Origin: Muscardinus avellanarius
Lineage: Eukaryota; Chordata; Mammalia; Rodentia; Gliridae
Assembly (NCBI GenBank): GCA_963383645.1
Contig: OY726565.1
Coordinates: forward strand, 28,482,966 to 28,546,965
Direction of reading: 5' to 3'
DNA length: 64,000 nt
Shown: piece after piece, positions 44,495 through 57,386 of the stretch
Layout: the number at the start of each line of letters is the position of its first letter
How positions within the stretch are numbered: the stretch's first letter is position 1
Program-made: the position numbers and the translations under genes
The notes under the pieces: generated by a model
The model's database searches: none
Seen by the model: the letters and a program-made list of their open reading frames with translations, nothing else
What the model was told of the DNA's origin: nothing

Positions 44495-44775
44495 TGGTCA
44501 AACCCAGGGGCATGCTACTTCTGAGGTGCACTTGAAGCCTCTGTTTGGGGGATTTTGGGGGACGGTGGTTATTTTGTTTGAAGCCTCTTGTTTGGGGTTT
44601 TTTGGTTTTTTGGTTTGAAGCCTTCTGTTTTGGGGGTGTTTTGTGGAGGTTTTTTTGTTGTTGTTATTTTGTTTGAAACAGGGTCATGCTAAGTTGCTGC
44701 ACACTGTCCTTGAAACTGCGATCCTCCTGTCTCAGCTTGCCAAGTACTGGGATCACAGGCACGTTCTCCACACCA
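44495..44775 (-). mobile_element. B1-dID SINE with a minisatellite in its linker
   Basis: ID remnant AAACCCAGGGGCATGCTAC at 44499. B1 half resumes at 44674 (TTGAAACAGGGTCATGCTAAG) and ends CACGTTCTCCACACC. Between them, at about 44530-44672, three imperfect units with TGAAGCCTCTGTTTGGGG-type cores are separated by G/T runs. Confidence 0.8.
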
Positions 44776-44875
44776 GGCTGAGTCTGATTCTCGGCTCCAT
44801 TTACTAGTAGATAGCTTTGGATAAAATTCCTGGATTTTCTTAGCATCAGTTTGCAGATCTACAAGTATATGGAGA

Positions 44876-44918
44876 TGGATGGATGGATGGATGGATGGAT
44901 GGATGGATGGATGGATGA
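44876..44918. repeat. (GGAT)n microsatellite
   Basis: About 10 GGAT units followed by GATAGATAAA. Confidence 0.97.
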
Positions 44919-44984
44919 TAGATAAAAGATTAATTGATACAGAGATAATTCTTTTTTTAGATTGAGAAATTAACATGATACTGG

Positions 44985-45430
44985 GCCTGCTAAGGCCAAC
45001 AAAAGGCTTCATGTATATTACCTCATTTAATCCTCAGAACAGCCTTATGAGAAAAAATGGTTCACCCGGGCGTGGTGGCGCACGCTTGTAATCCCGCGCT
45101 TGGGAGGCGGAGACAGGAGGATCGCGCAGGTTCGAAGCCAGCCACGCGCGCTGGTTTAGGAGACCCTGTTTCCAAATAAAAAATGTAAAAATAGGTCTGG
45201 GAGTGTAGCCCGGAGGTAGAACGGCTTCCAGGAACCCCAGTACCACAAAAAAAAAAAAAAAGAAGGAAAGAAAAAGAAAAAATGGTTCTATTCTCTATTT
45301 ACAGGTGAGGACTCTTAACTCAGCAAGATTAATAGACCTGAGGTCCAGCCATTAGGAAAGGACAGGACTAAAAATGCCTGTGCTGTATCACATGAACTCC
45401 ACACTCATAACCTTGGGGCTCCTTGGAGGG
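44985..45430 (+). mobile_element. MIR SINE split by a young SINE
   Basis: CCTCATTTAATCCTCAGAAC, AGCCTTATGAG lie left of the insertion. TTTACAGGTGAGGACTCTTAAC, AGACCTGAGGTCCAGCC lie right of it. Together they give a continuous MIR order. A second, reverse-oriented MIR-like end (TCAGAGTGCTCAGTAAATGC) follows near 45490-45530. Confidence 0.8.
45064..45274 (+). mobile_element. Young GC-rich B1-dID SINE with 14-bp target duplication
   Basis: AGAAAAAATGGTTC is perfectly repeated at 45050-45063 and 45275-45288. The tail is A-rich with AAGG interruptions. Confidence 0.96.
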
Positions 45431-45665
45431 CAATTATGGAGAAGAAATGAAATAGTGCCTGTATCCAAGCACCCCCGTGGCCTCGTAGGTCAGAGTGCTC
45501 AGTAAATGCTCCCTGTCTCACTTCTCTTTCCTGCTCTGACTAATAAATTACCTGGACCAGTGCACCAGCCGTCCTGACTCACAGCTTCTCATTTTAAATC
45601 AATGATAGTCTCCCTTTTTCAGTACAAAAGTAGTACATGCTTGCTATAGATCACTTTGGGCAAAA

Positions 45666-45694
45666 GTGTGTGTGTGTGTGTGTGTGTGTGTGTA
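45666..45694. repeat. (TG)n microsatellite
   Basis: About 14 TG units. Confidence 0.95.
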
Positions 45695-45867
45695 TTAAAC
45701 TTGGCACAAACCCGCCATCCAAAGGTAATTAACATTAATATGAAAGTATATATGCATATGGTCTTTATTCTTATGTAATATAATTACACATAATTCTTTT
45801 GAGAGGCAAAATTGAAAATTGATGTCATCTTATCCGTCCTTATGCTATGTATAACTCTCTCTCTCTC

Positions 45868-46058
45868 TTGTTTTGTTTTTGGGGTGGTACTAGGGATTGA
45901 ACAATACATTCTGCCTCTAAGCTACATCCATGGCCCTATTTTATCTATATTTTTGGAACAGCGTCTCACTAAGTTGCTGAGGCTTATCTTGAACCTGAAA
46001 TCTTCCTCAGACTCCCATATACTTGGGGTTACAGGCATATGCCACCATACCCAGCTTC
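45868..46058 (-). mobile_element. B1-dID SINE
   Basis: TGGTACTAGGGATTGAAC, CTAAGCTACATCCATGGCC, B1 half to GGCATATGCCACCATACCC. A short (CT)n lies next to its tail. Confidence 0.85.
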
Positions 46059-46115
46059 AACTCATTTTATATAGCAGTATATTGGAAACGTTTTATTTCA
46101 TCAATATTCTTCTAA

Positions 46116-46297
46116 GCCGGGTGTGGTGGCGCACGCTTGTAATCCCCGCACTTGGGAGGCGGAGACAGGAGGATCGCGCAGGTTCGAAGCCAGATTCGCT
46201 GGCTTAAGAGACCCTGTTTCCAAATAAATATATAAATTAGGTTTGGGAGTGTAGCCCGAAGAAGGGTTTCCAGGAACCCCAGTACCACCAAAAAGAA
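46116..46297 (+). mobile_element. Young GC-rich B1-dID SINE with 13-bp target duplication
   Basis: AATATTCTTCTAA at 46103-46115 and 46298-46310. The ID half carries a small deletion (GTAGCCCGAAGAAGGG). Confidence 0.95.
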
Positions 46298-46329
46298 AAT
46301 ATTCTTCTAAAGCATGTTTTTATTGCATA

Positions 46330-46590
46330 GTATCCATGGTAATGACAATAGTAATAATAAATTAGATATAATTTAAACTAGCTCTTATGTAATTCTCAAA
46401 ACAACCCTGTAGCATAGATACTTTTTTTAATCCTCATTTCACAGATTAAAAAAACAACAACAACAATTCAGCCACAGGGAGATTCATTCAGTAACTTAAT
46501 TCAGGTATCCCAGCTAAGAAGATAAAGAACCCAGGCTAGAACCCAGACAGGTGAGCTCCACAGATCTTGCTCTGGAAAGCAAATGCCATG
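46330..46590 (+). mobile_element. MIR SINE
   Basis: TCTTATGTAATTCTCAAAAC, AACCCTGTAGCATAGATAC, TCCTCATTTCACAGATTAA, then CCAGGCTAGAACCCAGACAG. A CAA-rich insertion interrupts the middle. Confidence 0.8.
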
Positions 46591-46837
46591 CTGTTTTTAG
46601 TGAATCTATTTTCATTAGAAATATAGCTTTGCTGCTTCTAATTTTTTATGTTATTAGTATTAATGTAATAAACATGCTGATGTAAACCTATGTTGACACC
46701 TATAATTTTTCACTAGTATAAGTTCCCAGAATTAAAATAGTAGGCATTCTCATTATTAATAGTTTGGCAAATAATGCCAAGTTGCAAAAAAGACCACTTT
46801 ATTATAATAGACGGAAAATATTCTGAAAGATTTTTCT

Positions 46838-47038
46838 TTTCTATATTTATTTATTTATTTATTTATTTTTTAGTAGTGGTGCTAGAATTTGAACCCAGGG
46901 CATTCTACCACTGAGCTACATCCCCAGCCCTATTTAATTTTTTATTTGAAACAGGATCTTGCTGAGACTGGCTTCAAACAGTCCTCATCTCAGTCTCCCA
47001 ACTACTGAGATTTCAGGCATGTGCCGTCACACAAGGCA
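46838..47038 (-). mobile_element. B1-dID SINE with (TTTA)n
   Basis: (TTTA)n near 46845-46866, ATTTGAACCCAGGGCATTC, CCACTGAGCTACATCCCC, and a B1 half lacking part of its centre. Confidence 0.85.
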
Positions 47039-48997
47039 ACTATTCGTTATTTAAACTCTTTTAGCTTGAGTGAAATCATACCCTATTGCTGCTTTGAATT
47101 TTAAAACTAGAAACCATAAAGAACTTCCATATATTTATTGGCCATTTTTACTTCTTCTAGGATAAATTTGTACTTATGCCTTCTATCAAATTTTTTTCTA
47201 CCATGATTTTTGTTTCATTTTTCACATATTAAATATATTAACATTTTTTCCCTTACCATATATACTGCAAATATTTTTCCAAGTATTTTTGCATCTATGT
47301 GGTTTTTTAACGTATGTAATTTTCCGGTTTTGCATTTTTGTGCCTCAGCGTCTCATTTGCAAGCAAGATGGAGACGATTTGCTCTATTCTTTTTCAGACC
47401 CTTGAAATTATAAAATTGCTTTCTATTCTTCACTTATTACTATAATCAACTAATTCATCTAATTATTATCTACCCAAAAAGTTTTGAGCATCTACAACAT
47501 GGTAAGTACTAAAGTAGGCACTGATATTACAAAAAAAAAAAGAAAGAAAGAAAAGAAAAGAAAACGGAAGCACTTCCTCTTGTTTTAAATTTCTGCTTGT
47601 GTACCATAGAAGGGACCAGCAAATAAACAGACAACTATGACGAGAGTGGACAATGAGTGTCACAGCAAGAGGGAACCTCAGACTTGTGAGCACTAGTGAC
47701 ATGAAAACAGGTCTCGATGGGCTGATGCCTGTGTGGAGCTCCAGAAGCCAGACCAGGGAGGGGAGGAGCCTTCCAGGCAGAGCAGCCGCATGTTGAATTA
47801 CAGGCAGCAGAATCTGATCAGTTCTAGGTTTTGGAAGCTGTTGGGGTTTTATCAGAGAAATAAGGTTATCATTCTAACATTTTAATCTGTTGATCAAACA
47901 CAAAATGACTTAGAGAAGGTAAGATAGGAGGTGAAGACCAGGTCAGAGGTTGGAAGAATGCAGTTAAAGAGGTAACATAGCCATGAACTAAGGAGGCAGT
48001 TGCAGGAGGGGGTCTGAGGGAGAGCGCTTGCGGATGCAGAGTCGACAGAACGAAACGACTCCGTGGATGTGAGATGAGGAGGCCGTGAAAGGGGAGATGT
48101 TAATCTGTAAATTGAATACGTAATCGGCATCATGACTTCGTTTTTTAAACTTACTAGATTCATTCTTGGCAACAATTTAGAAGAAATGATCAGAGGGGAA
48201 GAATAACATTAAAGGGATCATATTTTATCGGATGTCTAGGGCCATACTGATTCAAGAACGGACAATAGCATAGCACAGAGTCCAGGAAAAGGGTTCTCAG
48301 TCAGTATGTGAAAACATTTGAAAAAGAAGAGACCTTTTTGTTTAGCTGGTTATTGGACAAATGGACCATCAGATGGGATCAAAAGTAAGATGAAGTTCTC
48401 TACTTCAGCACAAAGAAAAACATCAATTCCATAAAAGCTGAAGGTTGTATAAGTTAGAGTGATGCTAATTGTTACAACATACAAATGCCTGAGTTCCAGC
48501 CACTTAACAAAGGAGAAACTTATTTCTCCCTCGTGTAATGGTCCAATAAAGGCACGTCCTGTCGAAGCGGGTCCGTGGCAGGGGTGCTCCCTGCAGTCTA
48601 TCGGGAGCTCAGCCTGCGAAGGAAGGCTCAAGTATAGATTCCTGGCATCCTTAGCTCCAACACAGAGCTGACAAAGAAGAAAAGAAAAAGTAATAAAGTG
48701 TTCCCCTCCGCCTGGAAGTGGACCATATCATTCCCATTCACCGCACATAGCTAGAAGTATAGTATCACCCCAGCCAAACTAGGCGGCCTGGAAAGGAAGG
48801 CCTCTGGCTGAAGAGAGCTCAGTAGCTCAGTACCCTCGAAGGGCAGCACAGATCTATGGAGGACGGCGAGCTGCCTCAACCACAGAGACCACTCTGGCTA
48901 GAATGGGCTAAATGAACACATAAACAGTCCAAAATAAAAGATGAGGAAATATTCTTACAATCTTGGGATAGACAAAAACATTCTAGATAACCTCTAT
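47039..48997. other. Intron 3 sequence, likely ancient repeats at 47480-48180
   Basis: GCATCTACAACATGGTAAG, then ATAAACAGACAACTATGACG, then GGAGCCTTCCAGGCAGAGC follows the plan of an ancient mammalian interspersed repeat interrupted by an A-rich (GAAA)n run at 47530-47565. I do not recognise the family with certainty. The remainder is unassigned. Confidence 0.35.
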
Positions 48998-48998
48998 G

Positions 48999-49224
48999 AC
49001 TTTTTTTTTTTTTTTTTTTTTTTTTTGAGGAGAGTAGTATACCGGGGATTGACCCCAGGGCGCTCTACCTCTGAGCTGCACTCCCAGCCCTTTTTCTATT
49101 TTTTATTTTGAAACAAGATCTCACTATGCTATTGAGCTTCTCATAAGTTGCTAGAGCAGACCTCAAACCTATTCTCTTCCTATCTCAAATATCGGGATTA
49201 CAGACATGTGCCACCATGCCCTGA
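48999..49224 (-). mobile_element. B1-dID SINE with poly(T)
   Basis: T25 at about 49001-49026, ACCGGGGATTGACCCCAGGG, CTCTGAGCTGCACTCCC, B1 half with a short insertion, ending CATGTGCCACCATGCCC. Confidence 0.88.
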
Positions 49225-49619
49225 TGACTTCTGTGGCTTCTAATTTTCATGAAATCCAAGAATCTGTTCATAAAAGTAGGGAGAGGGAAGATGGTTAGTT
49301 TTATCTATTGAAGTGGCAAATACTAAAAATTTATAATATTCTGGGTAGCACATGAAAATGTTTGAATCATACTAAACAGTAAATTTTAGGTATTACTGCT
49401 ACAATTTTTGTAGCATTCGTGTTTCTTTTTATTAGCAGGGGAGGAGAGGGAAGTCTACATACATCTTTCATGGGGATTCATGAGATCTTTTTGAGGGCAT
49501 TTTTATATTTATCACAATTCAGAATGTTCCAACAATCAAATCTCTAGGATTTTATCCTCTTCAAATACCCATAGAAATAGACTGTATACACATGTTCATT
49601 TCAGCAACTTTTTATTGTT

Positions 49620-50184
49620 GTGTCTGTTTGTTTGTTCGTTTGTTTATGTGTATTTTTGTACTGGGGATTGAACCCAGGAGGATTCTACCTTCAAGCTACA
49701 CTCCTAGCCTTGTTTTTCTTATTTTCTTTTTTTAATTTTTTCTATTTATTTATTTATTTATTTTTTGGCGTGTGTCTCTGATACTGAGTGTGGAACCCAG
49801 AAGCATTCTACCTCCAAGCTACACTCCTAGCCCTGTTTTTTATTCTTATTTTGAAACAGGGTCTCACTGAGTTGCAAAAGGCCTCACTAAGTAGCTGAAG
49901 CTATCCACAAACCAAAATCCTCCTGTCTCCAAATACTGGGACTACAATGTTTCTTTTGTTTGTTTGTTTGTTTGTTTGGTTGGTTGGTTGTTGTTGTTGT
50001 TGTTTTGCTGGTCTGGGGATGGAACCCAGAGGCATTTGACCTCTGAGCTACACTCCCTGCCCAATTTTTTATTTATTTTTTGAAACAAGATCTCACTATG
50101 CTAGTGAGGCTGTTCCCGAACCGCGATCCTCTGGTCTCAGCCTCCCAAATGCTGGGATTACAAGCATGTGCCACCACGCCCGGC
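49620..50184 (-). mobile_element. Cluster of B1-dID SINEs, including a B1-ID-ID trimer
   Basis: 49620-49955 has two successive ID units (CAAGCTACACTCCTAGCC twice) before one B1 half. 49956-50184 is a further complete copy, with (TTTG)n(TTGG)n(TTG)n as its tail. Confidence 0.85.
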
Positions 50185-50189
50185 TTCAG

Positions 50190-51130
50190 CATCATTTAAT
50201 TTTTTATTTCATCATATTTTATCTTGGGATTATATTTTTATACTTTTTTTGACACATTATAGTCTGACATCATAATGTAGATCATAGCAATGATGACCTA
50301 CATGCACACAGCACTTGGCGAGCTTCCCGCTGACTCCCTCCCCACACAAGATATTGAAATTGCCATTGATAATTTCACATACGTTCATAAATTTAGTGAA
50401 AGTGTTTCCTTCATTGATTCCCGCTTCCCCCAAACCACCATCCCCTAGACCACCTCTCTGGCTCCATTGGAGTTTCCCCTCCATTAACTAAAGTCTCTCT
50501 TGTATCCCAATTACTCCTTAGCTTCCAAATATGAGAGGAAACATACGAACCTTCACTTTCTCTGACCGGCTGATCTCACTTCACATAATGTTCTCCAGGT
50601 CCTTCCATTTTCCTGTAAATGACATCATTTCATTCTTCTTGATTGCTATATAGAATTCCATTGTGTGTATATCTCATATTTCGCAGTGCCTTCATCTGTT
50701 GATGCATACCTGGGTTGGTTCCATAATCTAGCTATTGCGAATTGTGTACTATAAACACAGATATGCATGTTTCACTATAATATTGTAATTTAAGTCCCTT
50801 TGGAAAGATACCCAGGAGTGGTATAGCCAAAGCATATGGTGGGTCCATTCCCAATTTTCTGAGGACTCTCCACACTTATCTCCAGAGCAGCTATTTTAAT
50901 TTGCAATCCCACCAACAGTGTAGAAGAGTGCCTATTTCCCCTCATCCTCGCCAGCATTTATTTCTGTTTGACTTCTTGGTAGTTGCCATTCTAGCTGGGG
51001 TTAAATGAAATCTCCATGTAATTTTGATTTGTACATCCCTGTTTGCCAATGATGTTGAATATTTCTTCATATATGTATGGTCATTTGTATTTTTCTGTGA
51101 AGTGTCTATTTTATTCAATTGCTCATTTCC
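50190..51130 (-). mobile_element. 5'-truncated L1 3' end (about 0.9 kb)
   Basis: Reversed 3' UTR (TATAGTCTGACATCATAATG on +), then ORF2 terminal codons. AATTCCATTGTGTGTATATC, GGAAAGATACCCAGGAGTGG and CACCAACAGTGTAGAAGAG align with 8420-8700 of the full-length L1. It has many substitutions and is older than that element. Confidence 0.92.
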
Positions 51131-51590
51131 AATCTTATACTTATTTGTAGTATTTTGATATTTTATAATACCTATTACTTTTATAACTTTAAAACATATA
51201 TTTTACTAAAATTATTCAAAGTTTAGCTTATAGTGAAGCCACTAAAAGTAACTTAAGGCATGGGAACATTGAGGGAGTGTGGAAAGGAATAGACGTGGGG
51301 GGACATGGTGTTTTTTGCTCTTGTGATTTTCCCAGATAAAAACAGAAGGAAATGAATTTAAAGTGAACAAAGGAAGTTTATGTTAGCTACTAGAGAAAAT
51401 TTTCTGAGTCTCTGGAATAATTTTTCAAAAAATTAAAAAGCCTAATATCTCTAGGCAGTTTCTAGGAATCAAGATGTACCCTCTTTATGGATTTCTTCTT
51501 GAAAATGTATCTGCTGTTTCAACTACTAATCTAAAAAATGTTCATCAATGTTTCTATCTATATGATTTAGTCTTTCTCATTGTGTGTTTG
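51131..51590. other. Intron 3 sequence, nothing recognised
   Basis: AT-rich, no element identified. Confidence 0.4.
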
Positions 51591-51591
51591 T

Positions 51592-51777
51592 CTGGTTGTG
51601 GGAAGTATTAGGACTGAACCTAAAAGCACTTTACTTCTGAGCTATACCCCCCCAGCCCTATTTTATTTTTTATTTTGAAACAAGATCTCACTAAGTTGCA
51701 AAATTGCTGAGGCTGGCCTTGAAACAGCAATCCTCCTATCTCAGCCTTCCAAACACTGGGAGCCACCACACCCAGCT
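51592..51777 (-). mobile_element. B1-dID SINE
   Basis: TTAGGACTGAACCTAAAAGC, TCTGAGCTATACCCCCCC, B1 half to AGCCACCACACCCAGC. Confidence 0.85.
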
Positions 51778-51792
51778 CCATTGTGATTTTAT

Positions 51793-52007
51793 TTTATTTA
51801 TTTATTTTTTCAGGTCTGGAGATGGAACCCAGAGGCATTCAACCTCTAAGCTATACCCCCTGCCCTATTTTTTATTCTTTATTTTGAAACAGGGTCTCAC
51901 TGAGTTGCAGAGGGCCTCACAAAGTAGCTGAGGCTGTCCACGAACCGCGATCCTCAGGTCTCAGCCTCCCGAATGCTGGGATTACAAGCGTGAGCCACCA
52001 CGTCCTG
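51793..52007 (-). mobile_element. B1-dID SINE (CGGTTC-type) with target duplication
   Basis: Near-identical repeats TCCATTGTGATTTTA (51778-51792) and TCCACTATGATTTTA (52008-52022). Internal marks are TCTGGAGATGGAACCCAG and CACGAACCGCGATCC. Confidence 0.92.
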
Positions 52008-52022
52008 CTCCACTATGATTTT

Positions 52023-52800
52023 AAACTGGGATAAATTATACCTTCTAGTAGATGCATTATGTAATAGTGGCAACAAAACGCGGCCTGTCAAGTCCAGATG
52101 TGCAATTGGCCTTGCTTTAACCCAGTCCCTGAGTCCATGATCGGGGAGCTTTGGCTTTGAAGCTACCTTATAATGAGAGCTTTTTTGGTATTTCAGTGAC
52201 TAATCCCTTTTAGACAGGATCCATGGTGATCAATTCATATTGATTTTGCTGACTACTCAAAGTTCCAGTGGAGTCTCATAATAAGCTCTTTCACCATCGC
52301 TGTGTGTCTTAAATATCACTACAGTATTTACCTCATTAGAATCTTTGCATTCTCCTCGAATCTCCAAAGCTTATCCATCAATCATTCTAAGTGATTCAGT
52401 AAGTCTGTGAGCCTACTTCATCATACCTTCCAGGCCTGTGTTTCGCGTTTCTGCTCGGTGCTTATGTTCAATATCTACTTCTTCACTGTTTCTCAGCTGG
52501 CTCGCATATATTTCCTTTGGGAGAGGTAGACTTCAGGGCTTGGGGTTACATGGTTTTCTGCATGTGATTTGGAGCTCCTCCTTATTTATTAGCAATTCTA
52601 TTTCTTTCTCTAGCCCCATTTTCTCTTGATACATCCATAAAAGTACCATCTGTCCTTAGCATCATTTTATTTTTGCTTTATCCTCCCTGCACTCTCTCTT
52701 CCCTGAATGCTTTATGTGATAACAATTTATCCTTGACTTGTTTCCCACCTGCTTTCACAGCCTCCTCCTTTCTCTTCTCCCACCCTGGATTTTTTTTTTT
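52023..52800. other. Intron 3 sequence, nothing recognised
   Basis: No element or gene identified. A T15 run lies at its right end. Confidence 0.4.
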
Positions 52801-52804
52801 TTTA

Positions 52805-53285
52805 ATCCAAGGAGCAGTATAGCATAACCCTAAAGACGCCACTTTGGAGTCAAGTAAGGGCCAACTCCACTGCATATGGAGGTTGGGTCTTGGTTATCTG
52901 ACCACTCGAGGCTTGATTTCTCCGTTTGTAAGAAAAATATGGCTTTACTACTGTAACGGTTGTTTGGAGGATGAAATAAAATAGTGTATATCATGTTTTC
53001 TCAGCCTCAGCACTCTTGATATTTGGGGCTGAGTCATTATTCTAGGGATTGTTCTCAGTTTTATACAATGGTTAGCCACAACTCTGGCCTCTAACCACTA
53101 GATACCAGAAGCCGTTCCCCAACCCACCACTTATGACATCCATACACTTCTCCAGACACTGAGAAGTGTCTGGGAGGCAAACCTGTGCCCTTCAGAACTT
53201 CTAGGGTATATAAAACATTCAGCATGTTACCTGGTACTCAGCAGAGACTTGCTGGATGGTCAGGTAGATGAATGAATAGTCATTT
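52805..53285 (-). mobile_element. MIR SINE split by MER5A
   Basis: 52860-52995 carries reversed MIR features (TTGATTTCTCCGTTTGTAAG, GTTTGGAGGATGAAATAAAATAG). The expected continuation CATGTTACCTGGTACTCAGC lies at 53223, after the MER5A copy. Confidence 0.65.
53005..53215 (+). mobile_element. MER5A hAT-type DNA transposon
   Basis: TTGATATTTGGGGCTGAGTC, TGGCCTCTAACCACTAGATAC, TGACATCCATACACTTCTCC, AGACACTGAGAAGTGTCTGG reproduce the MER5A order. In the family this is 'ggcctctacccactagatgc' followed by 'tgtctccagacattg'. It is a short non-autonomous element with no transposase. Confidence 0.8.
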
Positions 53286-53300
53286 TAAATAAAAGGATCT

Positions 53301-53505
53301 AAACCGCATGTGGTGGCACACATCTGTAATCTCAGAGACTCAGGAGGCTAAAATAGGAGGATCACAAATTTGAGGCCTAACTTAGCGAGACTTTGTTTTA
53401 TAAAGGGGGGTTCAGTGTATAGCTCAGTGGTAGAGCACTCCTGGGTTGAATCCCCAATACCACTACAAATAAATAAATATATAAATAAGTAAACAAACAA
53501 GCAAA
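53301..53505 (+). mobile_element. B1-dID SINE with AAT/AAAC-rich tail
   Basis: CCGCATGTGGTGGCACACAT, shortened B1 half, ID half GTGTATAGCTCAGTGGTAGAG, and an (AAAT)n(AAAC)n-like tail. Confidence 0.85.
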
Positions 53506-53819
53506 TAAAGATGATGGCCTGATATAATGTTTGCCATTCAATTAACTGATTAATACATGAACGGTAAACAAGTGGACCTGAAGTCATTCAAATGCAGCTG
53601 AATGCCTTCTAACAGATGCGTTACGTGCTGCAAAACCCATCCACTGGCAGGCGAGCTACAGGAGCCCTAGGAACTACAGGGTCTTAAACTTTAATATAAG
53701 GTAGTTTCTCCCTTATATTAATATGTAACAGCTTCAAAAACTTAAGACTCCTATGTTTCAAAAACCATCTCATATAAGTAACTAATTGCGACCCCCACCC
53801 CATTTAACCCATAGGTACT
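53506..53819. other. Intron 3 sequence, nothing recognised
   Basis: No element or gene identified. Confidence 0.4.
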
Positions 53820-54044
53820 TTTTTTTTTTTTTTTTGGCAGGTCTGGGGATGGAACCCAGAGATATTTGACCTCCAAGCTACACCCCCTGCTCTATTTTTT
53901 TAATTATTATTCTTTATTTTGAAACAAGGTCTCACTAAGTTTCAGAGGGCCTCACTAAGTAGCTGAGGCTGTCCAGGACCCGTGATCCTCTGGTCTCAGC
54001 CTCCGGAATGCTAGGATTACAAGCGTGCGCCACCATGCCCGGCT
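53820..54044 (-). mobile_element. B1-dID SINE (CGGTTC-type)
   Basis: T17, GGCAGGTCTGGGGATGGAAC, CAAGCTACACCCCCTGC, B1 half to GCGTGCGCCACCATGCCC. Confidence 0.9.
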
Positions 54045-54124
54045 CATACTCTCAATCTTAATGATACGTGTTTTACAAAATTTAATGGATGGTGGCTATC
54101 ATTTATGTTGCAGTAGAATTTAAT

Positions 54125-54316
54125 GCTCCCAGTGCTTGGGAGGCTGAGACAGGAGGATTGCACAGGTTCAAAGCCAGCCTCAGCTACTTAGTGAGGCTCT
54201 CAGCAACTTAGACCCTGTTTCCAAATAAAATATAAAATAGGGCTGGGAGTATAACCCAGAGGTAGAAAACCCCCCGAGTTCTACCCCTAGTACCACCAAA
54301 AATAAAAATAAAAAGA
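54125..54316 (+). mobile_element. 5'-truncated B1-dID SINE
   Basis: It starts inside the B1 half (CCCAGTGCTTGGGAGGCTG), with ID half GGGAGTATAACCCAGAGG and an AAATAAAAATAAAAAG tail. Confidence 0.88.
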
Positions 54317-54479
54317 ATGTAATACTAAATATTAAAGTCATTCTTTGATTAATTTTCCTAAGTATTTTAAATTGATATCTCAATTATTAAGTCATTAATG
54401 TAGTAAGAGAACAAAACTCAAGGTAAAACTTATTAATCTAAATTTATTCTATAACTTTCATATTGGGATACATGTGTGA

Positions 54480-54486
<7 letters not shown>

Positions 54487-54526
<40 letters not shown>
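54487..54526. repeat. (CA)n microsatellite
   Basis: About 20 CA units. Confidence 0.97.
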
Positions 54527-54530
<4 letters not shown>

Positions 54531-54974
54531 GATCCATGCCTATGGAATGTGTATTCTTTGAAGTAACAGACTACAAAGAAAATAAACTTGTAAATAAACA
54601 TAAAAGTAAAGGGTAGCGATGACCTCTAAAGCAGTAGCCTAGGGTGGTGGCGCCCAGCCAGAAGCGGTCTTGAGGCTACATTCACTGCTGCTTGCTTGCT
54701 CATCTATGACTTTCATTTTACTGAACCCTGACTTTCTCGTCTGATCTGAATCACAATGAGAGCCTTAAATCCAATCTGTGGTTACCTTTGCGTATTTTCT
54801 AACTTCAGACATTTAGATTATGATTCACTGCCTGCAAAGTTTTTCGGAATTGTCTCAAACTAACAATGTTTCTTTTACTTTCTGGAGTTTCTCTCTAATG
54901 AGTTAACTCCATAGCATTCTTTTCCTGCTGTAGTCTCACATACTGAGAGCTGATTCTTAAAAACAAATAAACTT

Positions 54975-55110
54975 TGTGTGCCTCACTTTTTCATCCGTAA
55001 AATGGAAGCTGTAGAATGCTTAAGTCTCAAGGCTTTTATCAGGACTAAGAAAGGTAATGTCTTGGAACTCTAGAAGAATGCCAGGAACAATAGTAATTCC
55101 TCAGTGATGT
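54975..55110 (-). mobile_element. MIR SINE
   Basis: CCTCACTTTTTCATCCGTAA, AATGGAAGCTGTAGAATGC, then GAATGCCAGGAACAATAG. These match reversed MIR segments. Confidence 0.7.
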
Positions 55111-55929
55111 ATTTTTTACATCCCTGCTACACACTTACTTATTCTACTGTTTCAAATATTTTAACATAGTAAATGAAGTATTTTATCTCTTCCTCCCTTG
55201 TTTACTCGGGAGGGTGCAAGACTACAATGAATAAAAATGAATGTATCTCTCCATCTCTCCAGCACAGCCATATAAGTAACGTGTCTCTGACTGTTAATCA
55301 CGAGTCTCAGAAGTAAATCCTTCCAAATGATGAAGAGCAGGAGCTGTGTTTGCATATAACTTGTTCTTTAAAATCTTTTTCTGACTTCTAGAGACATACT
55401 CATTGTTATCAAATTCTGACATCACAGAAATTAATAATTTGGAAAGTGAAGTCTCTTTACCTACACAACACCCCAACTCCTAACCTCTAGAAATGATTAG
55501 TAGTAATAATCTAGGCATATTTTTGTGTATTTTTCTTAGTCACAAACTAATACATTTTCAAATAAGATGGCATTGTATATACTGTTTTGCACCTGGCTTT
55601 TATTCATTTAGATTATATCTTTGGTCTATGTCAACAACACATTTAGCTCCTTTTCACTTCCAATTGCTGCCAAGAGCAGGAACTCAAGGGGGCATTTGGG
55701 GCTCTCTGGGCACCTCCTCCTAGAGTCACATCAAGTTTTGATCTGACTTGAAAAAGCTTTTTGGCTGAGGCTTGCACTGCCCGTCGCTTACCCCCTCTCT
55801 CCAAGCATTGACCCTAAAGGGAGCACCAGGAGAGGGACTCAAAAGATGGTGACCATTGACACCAGGAAAGCAGAACCTTTCTCAGAGCAGGAAGAAGGAC
55901 AGACAGACTGAACATATACATTGTGCCGG
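55111..55929. other. Intron 3 sequence, possible old repeat near 55540-55660
   Basis: TACTGTTTTGCACCTGGC is a motif seen in old L1-type repeats. I cannot assign it. Confidence 0.3.
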
Positions 55930-56075
55930 CCGTAGGGGCATAGTAGTGTACTCTGTAATCCCAGTACCTGGAAGGCTCAGACTAGAGGATTGAAAGTTCA
56001 AGGCCAGTCCCAGCAACTTAGTGAGACCTTCAGCAACTTAGTGAGATCCTGTTTCAAAATAAAACAGAAAAAAAA
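55930..56075 (+). mobile_element. B1-type SINE without ID half
   Basis: CCGTAGGGGCATAGTAGTG, CCCAGTACCTGGAAGGC, with a duplicated GCAACTTAGTGAGA segment, ending in A-rich sequence. Confidence 0.75.

Positions 56076-57386
<1,311 letters not shown>

Noticed and set aside
44689..45012. Frame with repeated PSIH peptide
   Set aside because: It is the translation of the (GGAT)n microsatellite.
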